From: UBA2883 sp964017965
Lineage (GTDB): Bacteria > Cyanobacteriota > Vampirovibrionia > Gastranaerophilales > Gastranaerophilaceae
Direction of reading: 5' to 3'
Length of the DNA stretch: 64,000 bases
NCBI GenBank assembly: GCA_964017965.1
Contig: CAXHNV010000002.1
Span: 268,960-332,959 of the forward strand
Part shown: piece after piece, positions 26,411 through 35,443 of the stretch
Layout: every line of letters starts with the position of its first letter
Numbering within the stretch: the stretch's first letter is position 1
The notes under the pieces: model-generated
Told to the model about the DNA's origin: nothing
The model's input: only the letters and a program-made list of their open reading frames with translations
The model's database searches: none
Made by a program: the position numbers and the translations under genes

Positions 26411-26441
26411 TTTTGTTATATAGTTGTTACATTTCTTAACA
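26411..26441 (-). promoter_or_regulatory. TGTAACAAA-type repeat element
   Basis: On the minus strand: TGTTAAGAAA, TGTAACAAC and TATATAACAAAA in tandem, 77 bases before the ATG from the middle unit. Similar elements precede three other orphan genes. Confidence 0.5.
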
Positions 26442-26447
26442 AACTAA

Positions 26448-28007
26448 TTATTTTTTCTTGTTCTTATCAGCGAATTCACTGTCCAGACGTAAGAAAACAG
26501 GTTTTATATTTTCTTTATCTATCAAGTGCCCGATAGCTAAGTTGTCAGCTTTAACGTCTTGAAGCTTAGTATTAAGATTGTATGATAATTGTGTTGCCAT
26601 ATCTTTAGCGATATTAGGACAATATGGGTAAATTAACGATGTAACAACGCACATTGTATCAAGTACAGATGTGAGTACCTGACCGCATTTATCCATTTCA
26701 CCGTTTTTAGCCAGAGTCCAAGGTTCGCTGTCGGTAATATATTTGTTAGCTGCATCTACAAGCTCCATAATCTTTTGTGCGGCTTCTTGTAATTCAAAGT
26801 AATCAAAGTGGTGCATAACATCTTTAACTGTTGTTAAAGCCTGTTTAGAAAGCTCTGATTCAACCTTGAATTCAGGTTTGATATCACCGTCAAAGTATTT
26901 AACCAACATTGATAAAGAACGGTTTAAAAGGTTACCCATTGAGTTTGCAAGGTGAGCGTTAACCTTTTCTTTAAAATCGTTATCTGAATAGTTACCGTCT
27001 TTACCGCAAGGAGCAGAGGTTGCCATATAGTATCTGAAAGCGTCCGGTTTATCCAATTCAAACGCTGTTAAAACACTTGTTGGAGAGATAACGTTACCTA
27101 ATGATTTAGACATTTTAGTCTCATCTATCGTAATCCAACCGTGCGCAAAGATATGTTCAGGTAGCGGTAAATCAAGTGCCATTAAGATACCTAGCCAGTA
27201 TATGCTGTGGAATTTCAAGATATCTTTACCGATAATATGAACGTTTGCTGGCCAGAATTCTCTGAACTTATCAGAATTACCTTCTGTATCATAGCCTAAA
27301 GCTGTTATATAGTTAGAAAGTGCATCTATCCAAACGTATATACCCTGTTCAGCGTCATCAAGTACATCGATACTCCAATCAACGTTTGATTTTGCTCTTG
27401 AAACAGAGATATCTTCAATGTTTTCAAGCTGATTCAATACTTCATTTGCTCTGAATGCAGGAATTATAAAATCAGGGTTTTGTTTTATGTGTTTAGCAAT
27501 AGCGTCTTTGTATTTGGTAAGTTTGAAGAAATAGTTTTCTTCGCTTACAAGTTCCGGTTTCTTTAAGTGATCGGGACACAAACCGTCTTCAGTCAGGTCT
27601 TTTTCGTTTAAGAACGCTTCACAGCCACTGCAATACAAGCCTGTATAAGCATTTTTATAGATATCACCCTGTTCAACGAGTTTTTTGAATATTTTTTGAA
27701 CGGCAGAAACGTGGTAATCGTCTGTAGTTCTAACAAAATGAGAGTATTCAAAGTTTAATGCCTTCCATGCGTCTTTGAATTGTTGAGAGTTTTCATCACA
27801 AAGCTCTTTAGGTGTTATTCCTCTGGAAGCGGCAGTTTTTTGAATCTTTATACCGTGTTCATCCGTACCGGTTAACATAAAAGTATTGTCACATCTTTGT
27901 GTAAAGTGTCTGTATATAACATCAGAAACAATCTTTTCATAAGCGTGACCGATATGTGGAGCTCCGTTAACGTAATCTATTGCTGTTGTTGCATAAAACT
28001 TATTCAT
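26448..28007 (-). CDS. metG: Methionyl-tRNA synthetase
   Basis: Charges tRNA-Met. Class I signatures: the HIGH motif at residues 18-21 (GAPHIGH) and KMSKS in ETKMSKSLGN near residue 300. The zinc knuckle region LYCSGCEAF...GLCPDHL is present. 519 residues: the short form without the C-terminal tRNA-binding (EMAP/Trbp111) extension. The gene stands divergent from the amylase gene, with 96 bases between, and 102 bases upstream of the EF-hand-like gene. Confidence 0.97.
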   Translation of the reverse strand: MNKFYATTAIDYVNGAPHIGHAYEKIVSDVIYRHFTQRCDNTFMLTGTDEHGIKIQKTAASRGITPKELCDENSQQFKDAWKALNFEYSHFVRTTDDYHVSAVQKIFKKLVEQGDIYKNAYTGLYCSGCEAFLNEKDLTEDGLCPDHLKKPELVSEENYFFKLTKYKDAIAKHIKQNPDFIIPAFRANEVLNQLENIEDISVSRAKSNVDWSIDVLDDAEQGIYVWIDALSNYITALGYDTEGNSDKFREFWPANVHIIGKDILKFHSIYWLGILMALDLPLPEHIFAHGWITIDETKMSKSLGNVISPTSVLTAFELDKPDAFRYYMATSAPCGKDGNYSDNDFKEKVNAHLANSMGNLLNRSLSMLVKYFDGDIKPEFKVESELSKQALTTVKDVMHHFDYFELQEAAQKIMELVDAANKYITDSEPWTLAKNGEMDKCGQVLTSVLDTMCVVTSLIYPYCPNIAKDMATQLSYNLNTKLQDVKADNLAIGHLIDKENIKPVFLRLDSEFADKNKKK

Positions 28008-28070
28008 ATTTAAAACCCTTCCCTTATAATTTATTATTAATTTATCACAAACAAATCTTTTAAAGAAGTG

Positions 28071-28079
28071 TGCTATACT
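28071..28079 (+). promoter_or_regulatory. Possible extended -10 promoter for the amylase gene
   Basis: TGCTATACT fits the TG-n-TATAAT form, 24 bases before the ATG; no good -35 box. Confidence 0.3.
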
Positions 28080-28103
28080 ATATATAAATATTAGGAGGTT
28101 TTA

Positions 28104-29648
28104 ATGAAGCGAATTATATCATTCTTGTTTATAATATTTTTAGGTATAACACCGGTTTTGGCTAAGAATACACAATCGGGCTGGCAAAATGATTTACGGT
28201 CATTGTTCCTAAAAAATCAGTCCATAATCTATACTATTAATATAAGAACATTTAATGCTAAAGACACCAACAAGAACGAAATAATTGATGAGGGAGAAGA
28301 AAGCGGCAACTTTATCAATGCTATTGAGAACCTTGATGAGCTTGTAAGAATGGGGATAAACACGATTCATGTTCTTCCGATTACTCCTGTAGGTAAGATT
28401 AAGGCATTTGGAACAGCGGGTTCTCTATATGCGATTACTGATTTTCAATCAGTTAATCCTCAGCTTGTATCACCAAAGTCTTCTTTATCAGCTAATGAGC
28501 AGGCAAAGAAATTCATATCTGAATGTCATAAACGTAATATCAGGGTTATCATTGATTTACCCAGCTGTGCTGCTTACGATATGTTTGTTGAACATCCTGA
28601 GTATTTTGTTAAAGATGAGAACCAAAAAGCTGTTATTCCTCTTGATTGGAGCGATGTAAGACTGTTTAATTCCGGTACGGAAGAAGCTCCTAATGAAGAG
28701 TTGCTCAATTTACATAAAAAGTTTATTGATTTTGTTATAAGTATACATGCTGACGGGATAAGAGCTGACGTTGCGGGGTTAAAACCTGCTTCCTTTTGGA
28801 AAGAATTGATTAAATATACACGAGCAAAAGATTCGGAGTTTTTATTCTTAGCGGAGTCTTCTCGCGCATGGACAACTCCTGTTTCTAAATTTGCTTTGTG
28901 TGTACCGTCTGAAAAACTCTTAGAAGCCGGTTTTGACGGATATTTGGGCAGCTATTTTAACCTTAAGAACTGGAAATCCTCTAAGGAGTTCTTTAATAAT
29001 GTGAACGAGGATTTGAAACTATTTAAGAAATATAAAGAGCCTAAGAGTGTTATAGGTGCGTTTGCAAGTCACGATGAACTCAGTCCTATACTTGTAAATG
29101 GTGCTGATTATTCGAAGATGATTCTGTGGCTTAATACAACACTACCTTTGAATCCTTATTATGTTGACGGTTTTGCAACAGGTGACACATATAGTTATCA
29201 ATGGGCAAATAAGCCGGCTGTAAATTCACAGACAGATGATGATTATTATTTTACTCATAACGGTAAGCTTGATATATTCAATTTCTCAAGAAGACCACAC
29301 GGTGAAGATTATAAATTATATGAAGAGTTTGTGCTTGCAAATAAGTTTAAAAACTACTGCTTAACAGAGCTTAGCAATGCGTCTTTTGTACCGTTAAAGA
29401 CATCTTGTCCGAATGTTTTTGCTTATGCAAGAGTTTGTACAAACTACAGTGTGATTGTTTTTGGTAACCTTGATTTTGATAACCCGCACGATGTTGTTAT
29501 AAAAGTGCCTAAATTAAAACAAAATTCGCGTATAATAAACGTTAGAGTTAACCATAACGTGAAAAATGAATACTTAAATAATAAGATTAAAACAAAGCTT
29601 GATAAAGGTGAAATACAGGTACTGGTTGTTAGAAATCTGGTGTTCTAA
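28104..29648 (+). CDS. Secreted alpha-amylase family protein (GH13)
   Basis: Glycoside hydrolase acting on alpha-glucans. A signal peptide (MKRIISFLFIIFLGITPVLA, cut near residue 20) sends it to the periplasm or outside. The TIM-barrel signatures of GH13 are seen: NLDELVRMGINTIHVLPIT, the nucleophile region GIRADVAGLKP, the acid FLFLAESSRAW, and the third acid in ASHDEL. 514 residues; a short beta-rich C-terminal domain follows. AGGAGG gives a strong ribosome site. The stop shares one base with the next start (TAATG). Exact substrate and linkage are unknown. Confidence 0.9.
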   Translation: MKRIISFLFIIFLGITPVLAKNTQSGWQNDLRSLFLKNQSIIYTINIRTFNAKDTNKNEIIDEGEESGNFINAIENLDELVRMGINTIHVLPITPVGKIKAFGTAGSLYAITDFQSVNPQLVSPKSSLSANEQAKKFISECHKRNIRVIIDLPSCAAYDMFVEHPEYFVKDENQKAVIPLDWSDVRLFNSGTEEAPNEELLNLHKKFIDFVISIHADGIRADVAGLKPASFWKELIKYTRAKDSEFLFLAESSRAWTTPVSKFALCVPSEKLLEAGFDGYLGSYFNLKNWKSSKEFFNNVNEDLKLFKKYKEPKSVIGAFASHDELSPILVNGADYSKMILWLNTTLPLNPYYVDGFATGDTYSYQWANKPAVNSQTDDDYYFTHNGKLDIFNFSRRPHGEDYKLYEEFVLANKFKNYCLTELSNASFVPLKTSCPNVFAYARVCTNYSVIVFGNLDFDNPHDVVIKVPKLKQNSRIINVRVNHNVKNEYLNNKIKTKLDKGEIQVLVVRNLVF

Positions 29649-30493
29649 TGCTAACTTATTTTGTTGTTGCGATTAGAATATTTTCAAACGCTTTTGCTAA
29701 CCTTTTTCAAAAGAAAGCCGTTGAAACAACACCTTCACTTACTGTTAATTTATACTCCTACCTGATTATGAGTATAATCTGCCTCGTTCCTGCGATGTTT
29801 GTTGATTGGAGCAGGTTTAGTATTGAGTTCTGGGGTTATGTAATCCTTGCAGGGCTATTGTGCACAATAGGAACGGTTGCACTGATTGAAGCATTAAAGA
29901 TTGGCGAAATCTCTCAACTGGCTCCGATAAATTCTTATAAAGCTGTTATAGGATTACTTAGTGCTTTTGTACTATTACACGAAGTACCTACCGTTAAAGA
30001 GTTTATATGTATCGTTCTGATTGTTATAGGAAGTTATTTTGTACTTGAAGACGGAAAAACAAAGTTCTCTTTAAAAACATTCTGGAGAAAAGATATCAGA
30101 TTAAGGTTTTTTGCTCTTTTTTGTACAGGAATTGAGGCTTCTATATTGAAAAAGATTATTATAATGTCGGATTATAAAATATCTCTTATTTTATGGTCGT
30201 TTAGCGGTTTATTATGTTCATTCCTTTGCTGTTTAATCAAGCCTCCTGAATCAAAGCAAAAACCTAAGGTTTCTAATGTTTTTATGATTGCGATTATGCT
30301 TTTAATTATGCAGCTATCGACAAATTATGTCTTTTCAAGGCTTGATGTCGGAATATCTTTAGCGTTGTTTCAATTATCATCGCTTGTGGCTTTATATTTT
30401 GGCTACAAAGTATTTCAAGAACATAATATTATCAAAAAGTTTGTCGGTACAGTTATAATGCTTGTTGGTTCAACATTTATAATATTGGGTTAA
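29648..30493 (+). CDS. DMT-superfamily (EamA-like) transporter
   Basis: Integral membrane protein of 281 residues with ten predicted helices in two five-helix EamA repeats (first about 1-135, second about 150-281). Typical pieces are LIEALKIGEISQLAPINSYK with a conserved Pro, and YFVLEDGK at the end of repeat one. Substrate unknown; family members export small metabolites. It overlaps the amylase stop by one base, so the pair is co-translated. Its end overlaps a convergent gene by four bases. Confidence 0.85.
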   Translation: MLTYFVVAIRIFSNAFANLFQKKAVETTPSLTVNLYSYLIMSIICLVPAMFVDWSRFSIEFWGYVILAGLLCTIGTVALIEALKIGEISQLAPINSYKAVIGLLSAFVLLHEVPTVKEFICIVLIVIGSYFVLEDGKTKFSLKTFWRKDIRLRFFALFCTGIEASILKKIIIMSDYKISLILWSFSGLLCSFLCCLIKPPESKQKPKVSNVFMIAIMLLIMQLSTNYVFSRLDVGISLALFQLSSLVALYFGYKVFQEHNIIKKFVGTVIMLVGSTFIILG

Positions 30494-31083
30494 AATGTTA
30501 CTTCCGGCTCTTCATAATCAATGTAAACGTATGCATTGAAGTCGATACACCCGTATATAATCTTCATTTTATGCTCATTAACAGGTAATAGCTTTGTAAA
30601 CTGAATTGCCGGCTCATTGAAGTCATCATCTGTCTCTCTCGCCGGCAGCTTAGCTACAAGATTGTGCGCCTGATAAAGTAAGATGTAGACTTTATCATCC
30701 TGTTTTACACCTGTAACTTTGTAATAACCTCTATCAATGAATTTGCCGTCTGATACAAAATCTATAGGGATACTTATCAGTTCACCTTCTTCAAACTCTT
30801 GTTGAGGAGCTTGCGGAGTTATTTCATCCTTATGTGCATCCATATCAGGAGTTAAACTGGAGCCTTTAACTTTTCTGATAGCTTTTTCTCTTGCTTTAGC
30901 TTCTTTTTTCTTTTTTTTAGCTTGAAGTGCGTCCATTGTCTCTTCAAACTGTTTGTTAGTGATTGATTTTTGACCGTCCCAGGCATTATCAATATTATCG
31001 TAACTTGACCAATCTTCTGCAAGACACACCAAATTAAGCGATAAAACAAGGGTTATAACTGTTAGTAAAAACTTCTTCACCAT
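30490..31083 (-). CDS. Orphan exported protein (197 aa)
   Basis: Not recognised. A signal peptide is clear (MVKKFLLTVITLVLSLNLVCLA, cut near residue 22). The middle (about 50-75) is a Lys/Ala-rich coiled coil, and the C-terminal ~100 residues look like a beta-rich domain (segments ISIPIDFVSD and YYKVTGVKQDDKVYILLYQ). Probably periplasmic. The last four bases overlap the stop of the convergent transporter gene. Confidence 0.75.
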   Translation of the reverse strand: MVKKFLLTVITLVLSLNLVCLAEDWSSYDNIDNAWDGQKSITNKQFEETMDALQAKKKKKEAKAREKAIRKVKGSSLTPDMDAHKDEITPQAPQQEFEEGELISIPIDFVSDGKFIDRGYYKVTGVKQDDKVYILLYQAHNLVAKLPARETDDDFNEPAIQFTKLLPVNEHKMKIIYGCIDFNAYVYIDYEEPEVTF

Positions 31084-31122
31084 ACACTGATATTTTAATT
31101 ATTTTCAAAAAAAAGTAAACAT

Positions 31123-31872
31123 CTATTTAGATGATACCTTTATTAAAAATAAGCCTGCACAAGCCATAATTACAGACACCATTATCGGAATTGGTATACT
31201 GAATAGAAAACTTGTGCAATCAAGCCTTAATGGCTCAATGAATGAGCGTATAATTGCATAAGATATCAAATAGACACCTGAGATAAACCCCGGATTTTTA
31301 TGTTTTTTTATTATTAGTTTATATAATACAAAAAATAATACCAAATCTAATATAGATTCATACAGGAATGTCGGATGAAAATATTGAAAATTTTCGTATT
31401 CAAGTGGTCTAAAATATGGTGCAATATAGAGTTTTAAGAAGTTTTCTGTAGGTTTACCAAATGCTTCTGAGTTAACATAGTTTCCCCACCTGCCAATAGC
31501 CTGAGCAAGCGGTAGTGCAATAGCATATATATCACAGAGTTTTAAGAAACTGAATTTGTTTTTTTTTGAAAAGATATATAGCGTTATAATACCTGCAATA
31601 ATAGCACCGTGAATAGATAATCCGCCGTTACGGATATTTAAAATATTAAGACAATTTTGGGTAAGCAGGCAAAAATACAATCTTGCACCTAAAAGTCCTG
31701 CAATAACCAGATAAAACGCCTGTTCATAGACAAATGTTTGGTTATAATATTTTTTTGCAACTTTATCAGCTAAACTTACACCGATAAATATAGCTATTGC
31801 AAGGATTATCCCGTAATAATAGATACTATATCCAAATACTGAAAAAGATTGGGTAACGGGTGATACTATCAT
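31123..31872 (-). CDS. lgt: Prolipoprotein diacylglyceryl transferase
   Basis: First step of lipoprotein maturation: adds diacylglycerol to the lipobox cysteine. Seven-helix inner-membrane protein of 249 residues with the Lgt signature GRWGNYVNSEAFGKP, the essential His region GGLSIHGAIIAG, and HPTFLYES. It follows a putative lipoprotein gene by 14 bases. Confidence 0.95.
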   Translation of the reverse strand: MIVSPVTQSFSVFGYSIYYYGIILAIAIFIGVSLADKVAKKYYNQTFVYEQAFYLVIAGLLGARLYFCLLTQNCLNILNIRNGGLSIHGAIIAGIITLYIFSKKNKFSFLKLCDIYAIALPLAQAIGRWGNYVNSEAFGKPTENFLKLYIAPYFRPLEYENFQYFHPTFLYESILDLVLFFVLYKLIIKKHKNPGFISGVYLISYAIIRSFIEPLRLDCTSFLFSIPIPIMVSVIMACAGLFLIKVSSK

Positions 31873-31886
31873 TATTTACTCCAATA

Positions 31887-32438
31887 CTAATATTCAAGTT
31901 TTTCAAGAACTTTTTCAATATCTTTTATATGAGAAACAAGTTCTTCTTTTTTAGAATCAGAAGAGCTCATATCGATATATTTGCTATAATTTGTAATTGC
32001 AGATTGATATTTTTCAACCATCAAGTTTTTTTCTTCATCGGAAACAGTATAATTAGCTTTTACGATATTCGTATCTTTGATGTCGTCATGATTATTTACA
32101 TCAGACATTTCATCTGCTAACGATTCCTGAGCTATAGCAAGTGAATAGTAGTTTTCAGGGTACTTAGAATTAAGTTTAATCGATTTTTCTAATACATCAA
32201 TAGCTTTTGCAAACTGTCTTGATTCAATATATGCAACACCAAGGTTATAATATGTTTCATACATATTACAATCCAATTCCAAACTTGCTTCCAAATTTTT
32301 TATTGCAGCATCATAATCGCCTTTTGCCATAGATAATTCAGCCGCATTATTTAATTCTTGAACTGCTATGTTGTTAATACAAGCGGTAGAAACCACTGCG
32401 ACGAACAATATAGCGACAATAAAAATTGCCTTTTTCAT
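31887..32438 (-). CDS. TPR protein, probably a lipoprotein
   Basis: N-terminal signal sequence ending in VVSTAC with Cys20. The lipobox is imperfect (Ser at -3), so a plain signal peptide is possible. Residues ~30-105 contain two or three TPR units (DYDAAIKNLEASLELD, YETYYNLGVAYIESRQFAKA). The C-terminal part is helical and charged. Likely a periplasmic protein-interaction factor. It stands directly before lgt and 18 bases after a small orphan gene in the same operon. Confidence 0.75.
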   Translation of the reverse strand: MKKAIFIVAILFVAVVSTACINNIAVQELNNAAELSMAKGDYDAAIKNLEASLELDCNMYETYYNLGVAYIESRQFAKAIDVLEKSIKLNSKYPENYYSLAIAQESLADEMSDVNNHDDIKDTNIVKANYTVSDEEKNLMVEKYQSAITNYSKYIDMSSSDSKKEELVSHIKDIEKVLEKLEY

Positions 32439-32456
32439 CTCCTCACTCCAAAATAG

Positions 32457-32804
32457 TTAGAAAGGTTTAGTCTGGTTAAGCTTTTGTCTCAACTCTCTAA
32501 ATCTAGCAATATCTTCTTGTGAACGACCTGATTCTTTAAACAACGCTTGAGAAGACGGATGAACCATTAGTACATAGTCCATATGAATTTCTAAGAAATT
32601 ATATCTTCTAGGTGGTTGTTTAGAGTTTCTTGAGTATATTTCAGCATTTGTTACTGCAAGGAATCTTCTTTCTTTATCGTTCAATAAATCAGTTAATTCT
32701 CTGTTTGTATTAGTATATTTTGAAACGTGAACAGTCCCTTTGATATCGTGGTCTGCTGTTAAAATACATACTTCTATTGGTATTGTGTCAACATTTTTTG
32801 CCAT
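32457..32804 (-). CDS. Orphan soluble protein (115 aa)
   Basis: Not recognised. The first ~80 residues look beta-rich (IPIEVCILTADHDIKGTVHV and NFLEIHMDYVLMVHP), the rest is a charged helix. No signal peptide. First gene of a minus-strand trio with the TPR lipoprotein and lgt; 73 bases separate it from ilvD. Confidence 0.7.
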   Translation of the reverse strand: MAKNVDTIPIEVCILTADHDIKGTVHVSKYTNTNRELTDLLNDKERRFLAVTNAEIYSRNSKQPPRRYNFLEIHMDYVLMVHPSSQALFKESGRSQEDIARFRELRQKLNQTKPF

Positions 32805-32877
32805 AACTAAATCCTTTTTTTTAAATTTTATAATAATTTATATTATATGTCCAGTAATTTACAAAATATTCATATTA

Positions 32878-34527
32878 TTAGATGATAGCGCCGTGAGAAG
32901 CGTCTTGAACCAGTTTTGAGTATTTGCTTAAGTAACCTGAGGTTGTTTTAAGTTCAAACTCTGCCAGTTTTTTAGCACGTTCATCCAGTTCTGTATCACT
33001 TACAAGCAGGTTGAGTTTACGGTTTGGGATATCTATTTCTATTGTATCTCCCTCTTGTACAAGCGCTATTGTACCGTTATTAGCTGCTTCCGGACAGATA
33101 TGACCAACGCAGATACCGCAGGTGCCGCCTGAGAATCTGCCGTCTGTGATTAACGCAGTTTTTGTACCAAGTCCTTTACCTACAAGAAGCGAGGTTGGTG
33201 CAAGCATTTCTCTCATACCCGGAGAACCTTTTGGGCCTTCATAACGGATTACTATGACATCACCTTCTTTTATTTCGTCGTTCTCCAGTGCTTTCATAGA
33301 GTCTTCTTCGCAGTCAAAGACACGGGCTTTACCTTTAAAATAATAACAACTCTTATCAACACCTGAAATTTTGATAACGGCACCGTCTTTAGCGAGGTTA
33401 CCGTATAAAATACCAAGTCCGGGTTCAGTTGTAACAGGATTATCTACAGAATGAATCAAGTCAGAACGAAACTCTTTTACAATATCTTTTGTATATTTAC
33501 CTGAAACATTAAGAGTGTTTTTATATTCAGGAACTTTTCCATACAATTTACTAATCAATGCACTTACTCCGCCGGCATTATGAAAATCTGTCATTGTAGG
33601 TGCTGCAGAAGGGTCAAGTTTAACGATTTGTCTAAGTTTACGACCTAATCTGTCAAAATCGCTTAAATCCAAATTAATTTCGCCTGTATTAGCGATTGCA
33701 AGCAAATGAAGTATTGAATTTGTTGAACCGCCGAGCGCTAAATCAGCCAGAATAGCGTTTTCTAACGATTCTTTTGTAATTATATCAAGCGGTTTAATAT
33801 TTTCTTTTACTAATTCTACAGCTCTCACCCCGCTATCGAACGCAATTCTTCGTTTTTCAGCAGAAACGGCAGGTGCTGTTGCACAGTTTTCAAGACTCAT
33901 GCCAATAACTTCTGTCAGACAAGCCATTGTATTCGCAGTATACATACCCTGACAAGAGCCACCTGTAGGACAAGAGCGTTCTTCAAGCTCTTCTAACTCT
34001 TCAAGGCTTATTTCGCCTGAACGATATCTTCCAATCCCTTCAAAAGTACCTTTAATCATGGTGAGCTTTTTACAGTTACATTCACCGTCGAGCATAGGAC
34101 CTGCTGTTACAATAATTGCAGGAATATTTAATCTTGCAGCGGCAATAAGCATTGCAGGAGTAATCTTATCGCAATTAGTAAGCAAGACCAACCCGTCGAT
34201 TTGATGTGCATTGGCAAAGGTTTCGACACAGTCTGCAATCAATTCACGTGAAGGTAGAGAATATCTCATACCGTTATGTCCCATAGCAATGCCGTCGCAA
34301 ACAGCAGGGACACCGAATACAAACGATTGACCACCGCCGGAGTGGATTCCACGCTCGATTTGTCGTTCTAAATCACGCATTGTTATATGACCCGGTACCA
34401 TATCGGTAAACGCGCTTGCTATAGCTATAAAAGGTTTATCAATATTGTTTTTGCTAACACCTGTTGCGTATAATAAGCTTCTGTGCGGTGCTCTGGCAAC
34501 ACCTTTTTTTATTTCATCACTTCTCAT
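32878..34527 (-). CDS. ilvD: Dihydroxy-acid dehydratase
   Basis: Fe-S dehydratase of branched-chain amino acid synthesis. The three cluster cysteine regions are visible: VCDGIAMGHNGM, LTNCDKITPAML and CPTGGSCQGMYTANTM; the C-terminal GRFSGGTCGICVGHICPEA is also typical. 549 residues, usual length. Its start overlaps the nagA-like gene by 11 bases. No other ilv or leu gene is present here, and the company of murE and nagA is unusual for ilvD. Confidence 0.95.
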   Translation of the reverse strand: MRSDEIKKGVARAPHRSLLYATGVSKNNIDKPFIAIASAFTDMVPGHITMRDLERQIERGIHSGGGQSFVFGVPAVCDGIAMGHNGMRYSLPSRELIADCVETFANAHQIDGLVLLTNCDKITPAMLIAAARLNIPAIIVTAGPMLDGECNCKKLTMIKGTFEGIGRYRSGEISLEELEELEERSCPTGGSCQGMYTANTMACLTEVIGMSLENCATAPAVSAEKRRIAFDSGVRAVELVKENIKPLDIITKESLENAILADLALGGSTNSILHLLAIANTGEINLDLSDFDRLGRKLRQIVKLDPSAAPTMTDFHNAGGVSALISKLYGKVPEYKNTLNVSGKYTKDIVKEFRSDLIHSVDNPVTTEPGLGILYGNLAKDGAVIKISGVDKSCYYFKGKARVFDCEEDSMKALENDEIKEGDVIVIRYEGPKGSPGMREMLAPTSLLVGKGLGTKTALITDGRFSGGTCGICVGHICPEAANNGTIALVQEGDTIEIDIPNRKLNLLVSDTELDERAKKLAEFELKTTSGYLSKYSKLVQDASHGAII

Positions 34528-35443
34528 ATATTAATATATCGTCCTTTTTTATTGAAATAATATTCCCGTCTTCATCCCAGTTTAGTTCACCATTAATATT
34601 AATACCTAAGTAGTTATAGGTATTATTAATATATTGGATAGTAAACAAATCTTGTTTTATCAATCGCTTGATTATTTGCGGTACAAGCGTTGTACTGCCT
34701 GCGATTGTACCTTCTTTAGAGGTTGCTTTTATACCGTCATAATATATAGTAGAATCAGCAAAAACCGTTTCTTTGATATCACTATATGTAATAGGCAATG
34801 CGTCGCTAATAAGAATTATTTTATTGATAGGTTTAACTTTAAATATAAACCTTATCATCTCATCGCTAAGGTGCATTCCGTCTGCGATAACTTCTATATA
34901 AATATTATCATTATTCAACGCAGAAAGAGCTGTAGAGCAGTCTCTATGAGTAATACCTTTCATAGCATTAAAAAGATGTGTAACGCCGTCGCATTTAGAT
35001 AAATCTGCACCCTCACAATGACCTGCCTGAACCTTTATATCTTTCGTTCTAAGATAATCTAATAAATCAACATCCAATTCAGGTGCAAGCGTGATGATTT
35101 TTATGAACTCGTCTTCAATAAGCTTATAATTATAAACCGTCAAATCCATAAAATGCTCAGGGTTATGGATTCCTTTTCTGTTAGGGTTTATAAAGTTTCC
35201 TTCGAGATGAATACCTAAAATATCAGCCATATTAGGTTTTACAAGTGAAGCTGCTTCTTTTATAACGGTTATTTGTTTTTTAAAGTTATCGACAGAATCA
35301 GTTACAAGTGTCGGATAGAACCCGCCAACACCATATTTTAGCAATTTTTCGGCAACATCAAGTATCTCTTGAACGGTTGCTTTGTTAAAATCAACCCCAA
35401 AAGCGCCATGAATATGTGGTTCTATGATTAACTTAGTTTTCAT
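34517..35443 (-). CDS. nagA: N-acetylglucosamine-6-phosphate deacetylase-like amidohydrolase, short
   Basis: Metal-dependent amidohydrolase fold. NagA features: the H-x-H pair in EPHIHGAFGVDF, metal Glu in GIHLEGNFINP, His in VQAGHCEG, THLFNAMKG, ADGMHLSDE and the catalytic Asp in ILISDALPIT. At 308 residues it lacks most of the N-terminal beta-sandwich half-domain of ordinary NagA (~380 residues); the HxH motif begins at about residue 8. Coupled to murE (one-base overlap) and ilvD. It may act in amino-sugar recycling; a different N-acyl substrate is possible. Confidence 0.82.
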   Translation of the reverse strand: MKTKLIIEPHIHGAFGVDFNKATVQEILDVAEKLLKYGVGGFYPTLVTDSVDNFKKQITVIKEAASLVKPNMADILGIHLEGNFINPNRKGIHNPEHFMDLTVYNYKLIEDEFIKIITLAPELDVDLLDYLRTKDIKVQAGHCEGADLSKCDGVTHLFNAMKGITHRDCSTALSALNNDNIYIEVIADGMHLSDEMIRFIFKVKPINKIILISDALPITYSDIKETVFADSTIYYDGIKATSKEGTIAGSTTLVPQIIKRLIKQDLFTIQYINNTYNYLGININGELNWDEDGNIISIKKDDILIYEK

